Shown here piece by piece: positions 43,968 through 57,084 of a stretch of DNA of 64,000 bases; positions within the stretch are counted from its first letter, which is position 1; every line of letters begins with the position of its first letter. This stretch comes from Zasmidium citrigriseum. Lineage: Eukaryota > Ascomycota > Dothideomycetes > Mycosphaerellales > Mycosphaerellaceae. Position numbers and translations under genes: made by a program. The DNA lies in NCBI GenBank assembly GCA_002786025.1, contig NHNW01000017.1, positions 372,001 through 436,000 of the forward strand. Direction: 5' to 3'. The notes under the pieces were generated by a model. The model saw only the letters and a list, made by a program, of their open reading frames with translations. It was not told the DNA's origin and ran no database searches.

Positions 43968-45014
43968 ATGCCACCCCAACCCATCCTCGACAGCCACATC
44001 CACCTCTGGCCCTCGCACATGTCCAACGAAGAAGGCCACGCCTGGATGACGCCCGGAATGCCCCTAGCAAAACAACACATTCTCTCCGACTACTACAAAG
44101 TCTCCTCCCAAGAACACCACTCTCCAGAAACCGGTGCGGAAGGCGTGGTCTACGTAGAAACCGACGTCCGCTACGAAACCCCCTCACCAGACCTAAAAAC
44201 CTGGGCAAAAGGACCCCTAGATGAGATTAAGTTCCTCCGAAGCATCGTCGAAGGCGAGTACGGCGAGCGAGATAGTCAGACTTTGAAGGGGATTGTGGCG
44301 TGGGCGCCGATGGATCAGCCCGGTGGAGTTTTGGAGGAGTGGTTGGATCTTGCGGAGAGGACTGCTGGGGCGACGACGTGGGAACGGGTGAAGGGGTTTA
44401 GGTTTTTGTTGCAGTTTATTGTTGAGAGGGAGAAGTTTGAAAGACTGGTCTTTAGTGAGGACTTTGTGAGGAATCTGAAGACTCTTGGGGAGAGGGGTTT
44501 CTCATTTGATGTTGGGGTTGATCAAAGGTCTGGCGGGAGTTGGCAGTTGGAAGCTGTGAGTAAGGCTATGAGGAAGGCTCATGAGGGTGTTGAAGAGAGA
44601 AAGAAGGTGGCTTTTGTCGTTAATCATCTCTGCAAGCCGGATTTTGAGGCCGATGATGAGGAGTTTGGACGATGGAAGAAGGCGGTTGAGGAGATGGCGC
44701 GGCTTGAGAAGACGTACATGAAGCTCTCGGGGACTTTCAGTGAATTGCCGGATGGATTGACATCGACAGAAGACATCGCGAAGAAGATGCAGCGATGGGT
44801 CCAGCATGTACTCAAGTGCTTCGGTCCGGAGAGAATCATGTTTGGGAGCGACTGGCCAGTCTGCAACGTCAGGGGGCCGAAAGGAGAGCAGTCTTGGGTC
44901 GCCTGGCGAGATGTTATCCAGAATATCCTGGACGACGACAGCTATGGACTTTCATCCACCGATAAAACACATATCTGGAACCAAACAACTCGGAAGGCGT
45001 ATCGACTCAGCTGA
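43968..45014 (+). CDS. amidohydrolase-2 family hydrolase
   Basis: Intronless, 348 residues. Begins MPPQPILDSHIHLWP, whose HxH is the N-terminal metal site of the PF04909 TIM-barrel family. Further landmarks are VVYVETDVRYE, GIVAWAPMD, FVVNHLCKPDF (a ligand His), YMKLSGTFSEL and IMFGSDWPVCN (the Asp that activates water). Length and order match the fungal lactonase-like branch (L-fuconolactonase / 2-pyrone-4,6-dicarboxylate lactonase relatives), so a sugar or aromatic lactone is a plausible substrate. The gene shows a clear flip from C-rich to G-rich coding strand around 44230. The stop lies only 91 bases from the end of the convergent F-box-like gene. Confidence 0.88.
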   Translation: MPPQPILDSHIHLWPSHMSNEEGHAWMTPGMPLAKQHILSDYYKVSSQEHHSPETGAEGVVYVETDVRYETPSPDLKTWAKGPLDEIKFLRSIVEGEYGERDSQTLKGIVAWAPMDQPGGVLEEWLDLAERTAGATTWERVKGFRFLLQFIVEREKFERLVFSEDFVRNLKTLGERGFSFDVGVDQRSGGSWQLEAVSKAMRKAHEGVEERKKVAFVVNHLCKPDFEADDEEFGRWKKAVEEMARLEKTYMKLSGTFSELPDGLTSTEDIAKKMQRWVQHVLKCFGPERIMFGSDWPVCNVRGPKGEQSWVAWRDVIQNILDDDSYGLSSTDKTHIWNQTTRKAYRLS

Positions 45015-45105
45015 TCCGGCCCAAGACTTCCAGCAACCAAAGCTTTTTCAGGTCAGCGCCTATCCAACTGTATCTTCCCCAAGCGACTGTCTACAAATTC
45101 GATCC

Positions 45106-46728
45106 CTAATCGAACCTCACAGCCGGAAGTTCCCAGCGCTCGCGAACAACTTCCATCTCTTTGACGTGCTGCAGAGACAGTTTCGCCTCTCTGGCAGTTG
45201 GGGGCTCTACCAGAGCCGAGTCTGGTAGCTCGCTGTCGAACAACCTAAGAGGCATTGCACATGTGCTCAAGCCTTGTATCCGGTCCTTAGCACCGACAGT
45301 GCCTAGAGCCGCCTACAGCAGCAGTCTTTGTCAGTCAAACGAACCTCTTGAAGAAGGGAGACAGTTTGGGATGACTCACAAGGGGTCCGTCGCGAAGCGT
45401 CGCGATGTACTCGGTATCATGCCTCAAGTACTCGGCGTGCGTCTTGTCAAAGGGGCTAATGGAGCGTAGTAGGTTGCAAGCGTTGTCCAGTGCGGAACGG
45501 TGTTTGTTGCATCTCGCAACCATCAACAGAGCCTTTATATGTAGATAGATCGGCAGGTCATGGTTCCACCTCGGACGGTCTGGAAAGGTCTGATCGTCCG
45601 CGTCGGCAGTCTCTGGATACAGAAGTCCCGCGAAAGCACGTCGCATCCAGATCAGCATCTGGGCATTATCCCAGTCCATCTGGTGCAGAGCCAGGTACGC
45701 TCCGTTGAGTGCAGCATCGCAGAGGATGATGCCAAGCTGTTCGGCGTAGGCGAATGCGTAAGTTCGTCTGAAATCGTGAGAGGACCAGTCTGGCGGCATA
45801 AATTGCAAGATGTCATGGTTGACGAGTATGTTGTACAGTCTCCTTGCACTTGCGATGTCTCCTTGCCTGCTAAGTCGATCTGCAGCAGTCTTCATTTCCA
45901 ACGCTTGGGCGATGTTCTGCCACAGCTTGTGCGCCAGATAATTTGCCGTCGTGGCGATCGGAAGGGTCGTCCATGTGCAAGCTGTCTCACTTGTTTGAGT
46001 CCACCTCATGCCGTCGAAGGACGCGAGGAGTTTTGCAAAGGATGAAGACCTCTGGAGATCCAGAAATGTCTTTTGTCTGAACGGATTGGCCAGGAGCTCG
46101 ACCTTGGCTTCGAAGGGGCGGCTTTCGTAGAGTATGACATTTGAGAATGCGAAGGCCGGGACGTCGAAGTACATTCGAGGCACAGGCATCGTGTCCAGCT
46201 GCCATGAAATGACGCTCATGAGTTTCGTCAAATCAGATAAGAGGATGAGGAACGAGCCTGTCTCACCGCCGGGCACTCCAGTCAAGCCTTTTACTTCGTC
46301 GAGACACATTGCCCAATGCTGACCATGTGCATGGAGTACCATATTCAGCGTGAGATGCTTTGGTATCGCGACCTGGCCATGACTCTCCGAGATGATCGGT
46401 ATGCCATGTTGGTGTGGCGCATATCCGAATTCTTTCCAAGCGTACTCGACGTACACGAACGCGTTGTTCTTGTATCTAACCAAAAAGCACCAAATGTCAG
46501 AGGATCTTTCGTATCGGAAAAGGGGCTCGGCGTGGCAGCTTGGTATACGCACAGGTACTCCCTACTTTCGCGGTAGAGCTTCTTGTTGACGCGCATAATA
46601 GCCGTGTGGTACGCTCTCCTCGAGCCTTGCACGGAGGGCACTACCTCGCCGCTGAGGAGATGTCCCAGAATCATTTCGCAGAGCTCAGTTGGTAGCAAAA
46701 GAAGCCGCGAACCCATGGTGGCGGCCAT
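45106..46728 (-). CDS. F-box-like protein, function unknown
   Basis: Three exons, in order of transcription: 46553-46728, 45380-46475, 45106-45312, giving about 492 residues. The N-terminus MGSRLLLLPTELCEMILGHLL resembles the F-box/2EXR start motif (LLxLPxELxxxIL), suggesting an adaptor for an SCF-type ubiquitin ligase or a degenerate relative. The rest is alpha-helical without a recognised domain. The last exon ends SLQHVKEMEVVRERWELPAV, a helical segment that resembles C-termini of long fungal F-box-like proteins. The second splice (donor gtgagt at 45379) is supported by the open frame after it. Alternative starts at 46716 and further upstream are possible. Confidence 0.6.
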
Positions 46729-47125
46729 CTCGTTGATGTCCAGGTAGTCGTCGTAGCAAGCAAAAGTGCGTCGCGACCTTTTATGTCCGTAAATCGTCCG
46801 GGCCGTTGCGTCCGTCGATACCGGTAGCCAGTTCATATGACAGCTCGAGGTGAATGCAATGGTCAGCAAAGCTTGAGCTTGCCTGAGGCTGCACTCACCA
46901 CTATTCTCACAAACGAAAGACTAATCCACGACACTGCCTCCAAGATACTGCACGCTGGCGTGCCGCTGTTTGAATGATATACAATAGTAAAGATAAGTCA
47001 CACTGTAGATATGCCCAACGCCTCGCTCGCTATGCGAATAAACGCAGAACAGAACGCTTGAAAGCACTGGCCGTCTCAGCCTAACAACACGCAACAAGTA
47101 CAAGCAGAAAAAGTAACATATGGGC
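46729..47125. other. intergenic between F-box-like gene and phospholipase D
   Basis: About 400 bases; promoter side of the F-box-like gene and 3' end of the PLD gene. An open frame from the PLD gene crosses part of this region only if its last intron is retained. Confidence 0.5.
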
Positions 47126-50100
47126 CTAGTCGTAGATTTCCAACGGCGCAATCTGGTCGATGCTGTACAGCCAGTTGCCGCCTCGTTCCTCTTTCTCAAG
47201 CCTGTGAAAGTAAAGGTCAGTAAGTACGTAACGATTGTGTAGGATGGATTCAGAACATACCAGTCGTAGGGCCAAGTGACCAGATGGCCCTGCACAAGCT
47301 TGAGAAGCTCTTCGGCTTCCTCTCTACCCATTACTTCTTCGGTTAGAGGACGACCACTGGATTTGGTTGTGGCACGCCGGCGACGTTTCTGCGAAGTGGT
47401 GTGCTGCAGGTTGGTCGTTTGCGAGGACTGAGTCGCAGTGGTCTCTGGCGCGTTGTTGACGCTGTCGGAATACTGTATGGTGCGTGTACGGGAAATGCCG
47501 TTGTCCTCTTTCATCGCCGCCTTTTCATCAAGATGCCCGTCTTCCGGCTTCGACCCGTGATTCTCATCGCCAGACGGTGTGGCCTGCTTGATAGCATCCT
47601 TTTCGTCGAGGGGTGTCTGATCAGATGAAGGGACCGCGGTTGGGCCGCTGGAAGCACCCGAGCCAGGAGATCCAGGCGAGCCTCCTCGAGCGGGGCCCTT
47701 CTCATTTCCTTCTTCGGTGTATGCTGTGCCTGCTGTAGAAGCCTTGCTGCCAGGACGCAGCTTATTGACAATTCCGCCCAGCATGCTCTTTGATCGGGCC
47801 CTGGTCTCTGGGAAAGATCCGCTCACAGGGCTGGAAGGGTTTGTGCCGCCAGCGCCAGGTGGCCCTGATTGACCAGGTGCACCCTTCACCGGAGTTGGCT
47901 TACTATTGCCCAGCCCTTGCGACTGCATGAATGCTTCGTTGTAGGCGTTGAACTTCTCGTACGTCTTCCAGTCAATGACTTCCGAATCTGGCATGCAGCG
48001 GAATACCTGGCGGTAGATTTTGGTGTTGTTTTCCGCGACTTGCTGCCAGATGTCTTGGTAGAAGCCGTTCGCAATGGGATCGGTCATGCAGTCTTCATGT
48101 ACCTCCGGCCGCTTCAGAGAACGAAGAAGAGGATCGGCCACCTTCTTCGCGCCAGAGAATATTCCCTGTCTTAATGGCGGACCTCCTATGTCCGTGTCAT
48201 CGGAACTTGGAAGTTCGGGCAGCTGCGAACGCGTAGGGAGACCCATCTCAATGGTATCCAATCGCTCAGTTGGCCAAGGTGGTCGGACTGGGAGCACGGC
48301 TTTCCTTTCGCTGCTTTCGCTTCGTTGACGGGAGATGCTTGTCTCTTCGAGGGCTTTGATCCGTGTGGTATCTGGAGCATCACTCCTCAACAACACCTCA
48401 CGACCATGCTCATCAATATATGAGTCTCTGAAACCGTTGTCGCCAGCTTCCAGAAGCCTCTTCATATTGTCGAAGCCATATCCCTCGACATCTAGATCTC
48501 TTTCTGGTCCCTTTTTGTTGTCTTTGACGTGTTCAGGCTCAGGTTGGTCTGACGAGCCTGTCTGTGTAGTACCTGCGTACCCATTAGGCTCGTCCTTGGT
48601 TCCAGCAAATCCGACAGCCGATGCTTCCAAATTGTGTAAGTTTATGGCTGGTGCGAGCGGAGTCTGTGGTGGCGTCTCAAAGTACTCTTTCTGTGGCGAG
48701 AAATGATCTTCGCTTCGATAGATGCGCTCCATCTCGGCATCTTGCATCTCTCGCTCCGCTGCGATCTGTTCGCGTCTGTAAATGGCATCGACATCTATGC
48801 CAAGATGCTCACGCATGAGACGCTTTCGGAGCGAGTGCGGAAACTCTCCTACATTGTAGGGTTTGCCGGCCATGAAACTTGGGATCATGCAAGTGTCGGT
48901 GACTATCGCAGCCACCTCAGAGTCTCTGGAACCTAGCATGGACCGCTCGTTGATGTTGGCTGATCCAATGATAACAGATCTGTCGTCAACGATCATGCAT
49001 TTGGCGTGGATGTACAGTTGCTCGGTTGTAAGACACTTTCGAGGTCCAATCTTGCCCCACTGGCGGAGAGAGTAGAACCGAACGTAATCCTCGGGATCAA
49101 TTCCGACTGCTTTCAATCGACCGAAGATGGAGGTTTCGCCACGGCAGATGCTTCGATACTGGCACTGCATGATGAGCCGAACGCTGGTGCCGTCCTGAGC
49201 GTCAACGCTGTTCTGGAATCCCGGCATTAGCGGGATGACAAGGCAGCATTGCCATTGTTCGTTATTTTCGTGTGCCTGGATGGCGCGCTCGACGATAGCA
49301 TCTCCAATTTTGTTATGGATCGTCGTTCCTTCTACTGTGCAGCTCGAGACGAAGAATTGGTTCTCAATGTACACAAAGTGCTCGGAGCCCCTGATCAGTG
49401 TGACATAGGCATTCATGATGCTATGCTCGGTCTTGTTTGGCGTACCGATAGACCAGGGCGAGCAAGATCGCAATATTTGCACTTGACAGGTGCCGGTCAT
49501 GCCAAGCCGATCGAGCTCTTCTTGGTCATACTCAGGGGGTGGCATCAATACCGGCGTCGGCCGAGAAGGTACCCTGGATCGAAGAATGTAATTCCATCTT
49601 TGAACGAAGTGTCGTCCAACGTCTCGCGCAGGTTGGCCAACAATCTGCATCGCAATGTCATGCCACGGCATCCTTGGCACTTTGGTGCGGTCGTACATCT
49701 CCTCGTATGGTCTGTCGAGGGCGTAGAAATCCTGAACTCTGGGATTTGAGTAGTCTTTGCCGGGCCACACCTGACAATGCTCCGCGTCTCGGCGCACATT
49801 ATGGTCCAGTTCGAAGCCAGTGAGCTTGTCGTCGGTCAATGAATGACATGGGTCATCCCATCTCCCGAAACACAAGTCGACGCCGCCCACAAACGCCATC
49901 ATGTTGTCGACGACAACAAGCTTCTCGTGATGGGCCCAGAAGAACTGATTCTGTCTGAGCTGATTGGGGGAGCGTTGCACAATGATGTTCTCGTGAAGAT
50001 CCAACAAGCTCCACTTGGTGTACTCCGAGTCGATTGGAATTGCGGACTCGATGTTGCGGTAGACAATGACGAAGATCTTGACACCTTGCTGTGCCTTTCG

Positions 50101-52767
50101 CTGAAGAAGGCGATCCAAGCGCCACTTTTGGCTGATAGCAGCAGGCCGACGCATGTACAACTCTGGGCTGAGCCACCAGTCGTGGATGTAGACGAAGTCT
50201 TTGGCATTGTCGATTGCTCGAGACACTTGCCACATGTGATCTCTGCCATCCACCAGCCATCGACACCAGACATTGTTTCTCACCGGTGCAAAGCTGGCGA
50301 AGCGCTGCTTCTGTGCCCAGACCGTATTGTGCATCATGTGGGTGAGGGATTCTTGGAATTGCAGATACTGCTTCTCGTTGCGCGCATAGAGCTTGATCTT
50401 GCGCTCGGCATTGTAGAGCTGTATCAGATGTGCCTTCTTGGTGGGTGTGGCATTCTCAGTTGCGATCTTCGCCATTTCTTGCGCGGTCTTCTGATCCAAG
50501 ATCCTCTTTCTCGGCTTCTCAATCGCAAAATCGGAATCGACTAAGAACACGTCGTAGGGATTCAGGGATTCTGGACCATCCACGCAAACAATGTAACTGT
50601 GTCTGACCAGGAACCATCGTCGCTTGTGGCGCTCCTTGAAGGCCTGCGGCCCAATGGTTTGGAGAGTCTTGCGGCGGAGTTCACGATGTCGTCGTGAGGC
50701 GATCTGAAGAAGACCCTGCTTGCCTTGGTACCCGCCTTCTGCCGACAGACGGATGGCCATAGCTGAAAGCTCCAAGAACTTGCAGAGTCGAGAGCTGTCA
50801 GGGCGGAAGATCAGCCATCGAATCATCTGCTGAAGGTACGTCTCCAGCTTTTGACGGGAGCGCTCAGCATAGAGCTCCCTCTGGCGAGCAGTGAGTGCAT
50901 CCGGGTCCGCAGAAGTGTTGCCAATCTCGCTAGTGCTCTGCCTTCTAGGAGGGCCGAATAGCGAAGATTGTGCTCGGCGATGACCTTTCGGGCGTCTGGC
51001 ATTTGCATTGGTGTTCGCCTGAGTTGTGCCATCGAGCTGTCCTGGGGTCTCTGGAGGTTCTTGCTCATCTTCCTCGTCCTGGATCTTCTCAAAAAGACCA
51101 CGCATACCACGAGCATAAGGAATGACACTCTTGGGGAAACGCGGAATCTTCGGCCTTGACTTGTCGTCACCGCGGAAATGTCGTACTTTGTCCGTAGCTT
51201 CCTGTGCTTTGTACTTGACGTGCAAGTTGACGAAGTCGTTGACTGAGCGGTAAATGGTCCATTGCATGCGAGCGGGGCCATTTCCATATTCCAGATCTAC
51301 TTTGTAGATGTAGTCTCTGTCGCCTTTCTTGTCCGTGCGACTGCGAACATCGGGGATGCTGATCTTCAACTGCTCCAATAGGACTGGCACCTTTCGATGC
51401 TGATGCTCGTCACGCTGGAACATACTGGCGAATATGAGAGCGGCAGGCGCACCAGCCAGCAATTCGGCCATAAGCTGGGCTGATTTTTGATGGTCGATCT
51501 TCATCCGCTCGTCTTTTCGCCGCTGACCCAGCATCTTCAGACCTGCTTTGACCTGTTTCCATTTTTGCGCACTGGCACTGTTGTGCCGATCTGTACGAAG
51601 GCGGAAGGGCGAGCTGCTGTCATGTGTGCCGAAGTTGGTCAGGCGGCGCAAATTGCCAGGACGTTTGCTCTCAGATGCCTCGCCCTCGCGTTCCTTGCGA
51701 CCTGCATAGCTCAGCCCACGGGCTCCTTCAATGCCCCTACGCCAAGCGTTTCGTATTCTGTCTCTGCCTTCATCTTCGGAGACCCCGGCTCTGCTCTGCT
51801 CGTGGTCAGAGACATCGGACATGGTAGCTCGCCGTGACGGCGCTGGTGGACGACTGCTAGGCCTGCCAGGGATCGGGTGATCGCGCATGAATGATGCAAA
51901 CCGCCCGGCCCTTGGAGTCGCAGGCAGTGATTCTGCAGGACCTATCTGCGGTCGTTTGCTCTTCCGTCGTTTTCTAGGTCGCGAACCCTCGCCATGCTGT
52001 TCAGCCTCTGAATCCTCCAGGTCCGCATCAGCGTCGCTCTCGACAGCTTCAGAAGGTACTGGTAGCATCGGATCGCTTCGTTCTGACTGTGGGGATAGCG
52101 CAGCGTTCGGTGTTGCGAATCCAGTTGCAGTCGCAGTGCTAGAAGAGCGAGTATGACTTGAGAAGCCAGCGGGAGTAGCCAATTGTTTAAGCTTCATGAA
52201 GAAGGAACCCGATGCCTGACGTTCTCTTGCATTCTGATCGTCTTCCTCGTTGTCGGTCTCCCAGGTCAATGTCTTTGCCAGCGGCGTTGGCCCTGGATCT
52301 TCCAATGTCCCCCTCGCAAATTGTACGCTTCGCCGCTCTGGTGGTGTTGACGAACCTCGCGCCTGATGTCTCCTGCGAGCTATTCCGCCAGCTGGAGGCT
52401 CACTGCTGCCACTCATAGCTCCGTTTAACGTGACATCTTTGGTGGTTGGTGAGGGCCCTACGGAGCCGGGACTGGCATTAAAGGGGAATGCACCGGGTGA
52501 GGGCGGAGCGAACTGGAACGATGGCGGTATGGGGAGCTTGCTGGTATCCAGACGAAGCGATCCATCTGCATCCGGCGCTTGCGGAAGGTGGCTGTCGTCG
52601 ACGGTGCTTGCTCGATGTTCGGCGCGCAACGGCGAGGAGACGTAGCCATTGGACTTGTCCATATCGTGCTCGGGTGGTAGAGCTCTGGTGTGCGGCGAGA
52701 CATCGTCGTCGCCGACTCTCGTCGCTACCGCCGCCGCCGCCGCCGCCATGCTTCTTTCCTTCCGCAC
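47126..52767 (-). CDS. PLD1: phospholipase D1 (Spo14-like)
   Basis: Two exons, 47261-52767 then 47126-47201, with a 59-nt intron, giving about 1860 residues. A long disordered N-terminus (poly-Ala, Ser/Pro-rich) precedes a PX domain at about residues 470-550 (DYIYKVDLEYGNGPARMQW, YRSVNDFVNLHVKY) and a PH-like region (KERHKRRWFLVRHSYIVCV). The two HKD catalytic motifs are complete: HHEKLVVVDN near residue 947 with GGVDLCFGRWDD, and HAKCMIVDDRSVIIGSANIN near 1254. The enzyme hydrolyses phosphatidylcholine to phosphatidic acid and binds phosphoinositides. The C-terminal half is again disordered; the last exon ends GGNWLYSIDQIAPLEIYD. The intron is required for this conserved tail; the unspliced frame continues for another 110 residues of meaningless sequence. 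The second Met at 52749 is an alternative start. Confidence 0.93.
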
Positions 52768-54871
52768 ACCTCCACCCTCTCTTTCCCAGGCAAGGAACGC
52801 GCCTGCGGGAAGGCTGTTGTCGCTGCGTCGTCGCTGCTGTTGCTGTTGTGTGTTCGGCAGGGCAGATGCTCAGCTTCCATATCGCGCGGCGCAAGCCATA
52901 CCTGCAACAAACAATTCAGGATTAATTAGAAGCGAGCTGGATCGCGAATCCTCCTGCTCGAGCAACTAGGCGGGACGTCAGGGAGTTAGGGATGCAGCGG
53001 CCCACCGATCTTGCTTGGTGGAATCCGGGGCGCAGCGAATGACCCTCGCCCGCATTTCACGCTAACTTTAATAAGACCCGCCTAATGTTTGATTTGGCCA
53101 CAGGCAACCGTCCAAGACTCCATGCCCTCTCTCCATTCGACACTGCACTCTCCCAAGCAACACCACAACCCTCGGCGACCGCACGCCTATCAGGCCATCA
53201 TGTGCCACTGTGCAGACTCAGCATTGAATATCCTGTTTCTCGACATTGTGAGATAAGATGACCGCCGCTGCTCTTCAGTCGAACGACCTCATTTCACCGG
53301 AATATGAGACGACCTCTTCAAATCACACATGCATCAATGTCCGCCATCGCGATTCTTCGTATGCATCTCAGTTCGAATGGGATACGAAATTGGTCTTTCC
53401 ACTGTATCACAGCAGTCACCAAAGATAGCGGACTTCTCAAATTGGAGCACACTCATCGCGCTGCTGAGAGCCACTATAGGTCCACTGCTCTCATCATCGG
53501 AAACGATCAGGTATAGGTGATGTACTCGGCCACTCAAGGAACGAACGTCATCAGAGTGACTGCGGAGGTACAGCAGTACCCAACTTGGGCCTCACGTTCC
53601 AGAATCGTCCTCACGACTCATGTTCGCCATTTGCTTTGCAAAAATATCCCATTAGCCGCAGCACCTGCATCTGCAAGAATTCCCAAGATGCGCGCGCAGT
53701 CGATTCGAAGTGCCGGACGCCACGCAGTGATATATATGGTCACTATCACATGTCGTCACTGATTCCTTCACGTCAACGGTCCTGCCGGCGACGAGGGTAC
53801 CCAGGCGGTCTTGGGCAACAACGGCGAACACACCATATGTTTCGAACCGCTGATCGGGTAGCATCACGGCATCACACTGATCTTTGCTCCTTGAGGCAAT
53901 TCCGCGGTTTACGATCACTATAGCCTCGTCGACTGAGAGGCTAACATACAACATCTACCTATTGAAACCAATACAGCATCTCCATCACAGCGATAGCAGG
54001 ACTGCGGTGTCTCCAATCTCGTCCTGTCCTCCTATCGATGGAGGTGGCGATGCTCATGTTAGATTTGAGGGCTCAGCTGTCAAGAGAAGCGCCTTCACCA
54101 TTTGGCCTGCTTCCCAAGTCCTGTCTTTTCATCAAGAGCGTCATCAAACATCCATTCTACTTCAACGATCACTGCTAATTCAGGAATTCGCACAGACAAG
54201 TTCAATCCACCGCGTTGCCACACGAGCCTGATCCTGATCCATATAGCCAACTTACTCCCTGACTCGCACAGCCGCACCCGACCCTACGGCAGTGACATCG
54301 GCGGCCCGACGACTTCGAGCACACAGAGAGAGCGGTCTCCTTGCTTGCGCCCAATCCTTCAGCCACGAAGTCCCTTCATGCACGCAAACACTCTCCACAC
54401 TACCTTTCTGGGATCTCAACCACTCTCTGGAGATCGATTCGGAGACCCACGTCCACCTGGTTGTTTCACGCATGCTCATCACGAGGGAGGCTCGCGTATT
54501 TGGGGTCCAATGCCTGTGCAACAGTATTGTTAACGGCAGACTGCTAAGCCCACATATGCTTACGCCAATGTGGAGAGAAGGGTAAGTTTGTACAGGTCGA
54601 CTTTTCTTACCTCGATTTCTCCTAGGCCTCTGAATCGCAAACTCATAGCACATCATCGAGGGTCGCGGGCACTGACTCTTCGCCTCGACATGCTTTATGT
54701 CTATAAAACTCCAAGGCCACGAGCGCGGGCGTTACCATTGCCATGGCGCTGTTGAACTTGTGAGTTTTGGCTCTTCTACTGTCGCTTTAATACTCTGTAC
54801 TATATCTCCACACGCCTAACTCTCCAGCCCATCGGTCGAACTCCATTCCACGTGCGAAAGACTCCGCCATC
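52768..54871. other. 2.1-kb region without a supported gene
   Basis: Divergent promoter region between PLD and the rhodopsin-domain gene. CT-rich stretches and a CAG/GTT-rich patch (around 52830-52860) occur near the PLD start. No coding gene recognised. Confidence 0.45.
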
Positions 54872-56396
54872 ATGGCGGGAACACTACCTAATAACGAATT
54901 GGACGACTTCCTCCAGCGACAGGTCGTCGACCCGACGCCCTACCACTTCAACACCTATGCGATGAACGAAGATCGGTTGGCTCTAATAGTCGTTGGTCAG
55001 TCCATTCGTATCAACTTGGCAACATAGTCGAAGCTGACCGGTGTTGTTGCTAGGCGTCATATTCACACTCATCGGCACTCTGGCCATTCTCGCTCGAATC
55101 TCCAACCTGCTCCTCCGAAGACGAAAGGCGTGGTATGACGACTGGGCGATGATAGTAGCGTACATGTTCTCGATTGCTTTCATGATTGCGAGTTATGTCA
55201 GTGTACGATGGGGCGTTGGGTTAGAGTTGAAGAATGCGCCGCCCTTTTGGGCGACGAGAGCGATTCAGGTGAGCAGTAGATCATGGTTGATGCAGTTATG
55301 GCTGGCTAACACTAAGTGTAGGCCGTCTATGCGATTGAGATATTCTACTACTTCAGCCTGTTTTTCGTCAAGTTGTCCATTGTGTTTCTGTACCTGCGGT
55401 TAGGTAAGTGGCAGGGAAGATGGCCACTTGCTTGAGATGGCTGTGTTGACGAGTCCAACAGCAAAGGAGTTGCGAAACTACTTTTACAAGTGGAGTCTCG
55501 TTCTCCTGGGCGTTTTGGTCATCCATTTTGTAACAACGGTCATCGTCTTCTCGGCGCAATGCGTTCCCATGGAGAAGTACTGGGCTCCTTCGACACCTGG
55601 ACACTGCATCAGTATCACGGCGTTCTTCTACTGTGGGTCTCCCACGGGTCTTCAAATGAGCCAGTACTGACATGCCTCAGCAACAAACGTCTTCACCATA
55701 ATCACCGATCTCGTCATGCTCGTTCTCCCGATTCCGACCGTTTGGAAGGTGCCATACTCTCTACCTCACAAGATCGGCATCATCGCAGCCTTCCTCTGCG
55801 GTGGCTTTTCCACACTCGCGAGCTGCATCCGTCTTTACAGCATCAGAGTCTACACCGAAAGCCCCCAGCCGCTGCGCGACGCTGCACCGATCAACACATG
55901 GTCCTTCATCGAGATCAATATCGGTATTTGCTGCGCCAGTGTCGCCGTGATCCGCCAATTCGTCGCCTCTGCATCTCGCCAAAACAGCCTCTCCTCCACA
56001 AACCATCTCTCAAGCACAGGTCGATGCAGTCCAATGCGGAAACGAACTCGGACCAATTCTACCGGGCTCTGGTTCAGTTCAGGGACAACATCGCCCACCG
56101 ACACCAAGCACACAGCAACACCTACTGTCGATGAGATCGCCCGATGGCCTTCGCCCGCCAAGAGCCGTAATACGCCAGACCTCGAAGCTCAGCCAGTGGA
56201 CATCGACGGCACCCCAATACGACAGAGCATGCCCCTGCCACCATCACCGGTGTATCAGCCGAAGCACAGCAGCGGAGGGGATACAGCCTTGCCTCAAAAG
56301 CAGCCCATGTTGAGAGCTTTTGTTGAGTGGGATGAGGAAGCGGGCAGTTTGACCAGCTTGAGTGCACCGAGAGGCGTGCCGTTGGTGAGACAGTGA
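54872..56396 (+). CDS. fungal rhodopsin-domain (PTH11-related) membrane protein
   Basis: Five exons: 54872-54995, 55054-55268, 55322-55403, 55462-55632, 55681-56396, giving 435 residues. After a 40-residue extracellular-type N-terminus, about seven hydrophobic helices follow, for example GVIFTLIGTLAILARI, YDDWAMIVAYMFSIAFMIAS, IEIFYYFSLFFVKLSIVFLY and TIITDLVMLVLPIPTVWKVP. The motifs DDW after helix 1 and LVLPIPTVW are typical of the large fungal rhodopsin-domain family (PF20684), which overlaps PTH11-like receptors. A long, Ser/Thr/Pro-rich cytosolic tail ends the protein. No CFEM domain is present. A signalling or sensing role is inferred from the family; ligand and partner are unknown. Confidence 0.85.
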
Positions 56397-57084
56397 TGAC
56401 AGTTATACATATGTACGATAGGTATAGATACTCCAGAGTAATGTGACACGATGGTAATGATATGTATGTTGATGTCTTTGGTCTTGTCGTTGGTGAAGTC
56501 GAAGTTGAGTTCGTCAACGGCCACGGATTTGCCGACCGAACGAGCTGACTGATCCATTCCATCCCAACTCTCCATCATGAGAGACATCTCTCACCACCTT
56601 CCATCTCACACTCATTTGTCCTCAATCACATCAAATCTTCAACCTCTACTTCCTCTCCATCACGTGCTGGGGCTGAAATATGGGCTAGAAGACGCAGGAG
56701 TCTTTCCTAAGCGCCCAGCTCCAGTGTAGCCGCCGCGCAGCACGAGGGGGACCAATGACAGCTCTCACCAGCTGCTGCATCACCATGTTGCTCGAGGTCG
56801 CAGCGAGGCGGCCAAGATCAGCTTATGGATCTTGGGTTCAGGTTGGTACTTCTCTTTGCTCGTCCTCTTTTCTATACTTCTCTCTCTTGTTCTCGTGACT
56901 TACTCTAGCCGGACGTAAACTCACACTGGAGCTCGACGAGCAACGAACGACTACGATCTACCACAAGGAGCTTTGGACCACCACGTCTGGAAACGATTAA
57001 AGTGTTCATAAGATTGCATATACAAGAAGAGAAGGACTGGACTGCTGAGCGTTGAACGGAGAAGAGCTAAAGTTAGCACTCAAC
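56397..57084. other. intergenic / promoter of AIM24 gene
   Basis: About 690 bases; CT-rich tracts near 56840-56920 are consistent with a fungal core promoter. No gene seen. Confidence 0.5.

Noticed and set aside
46921..47259. Extension of phospholipase D through its last intron into a 110-residue tail
   Set aside because: The intron at 47202-47260 has canonical ends and splicing restores a sensible C-terminus ending at 47126; the extension is low in similarity to anything and results from a chance open frame.
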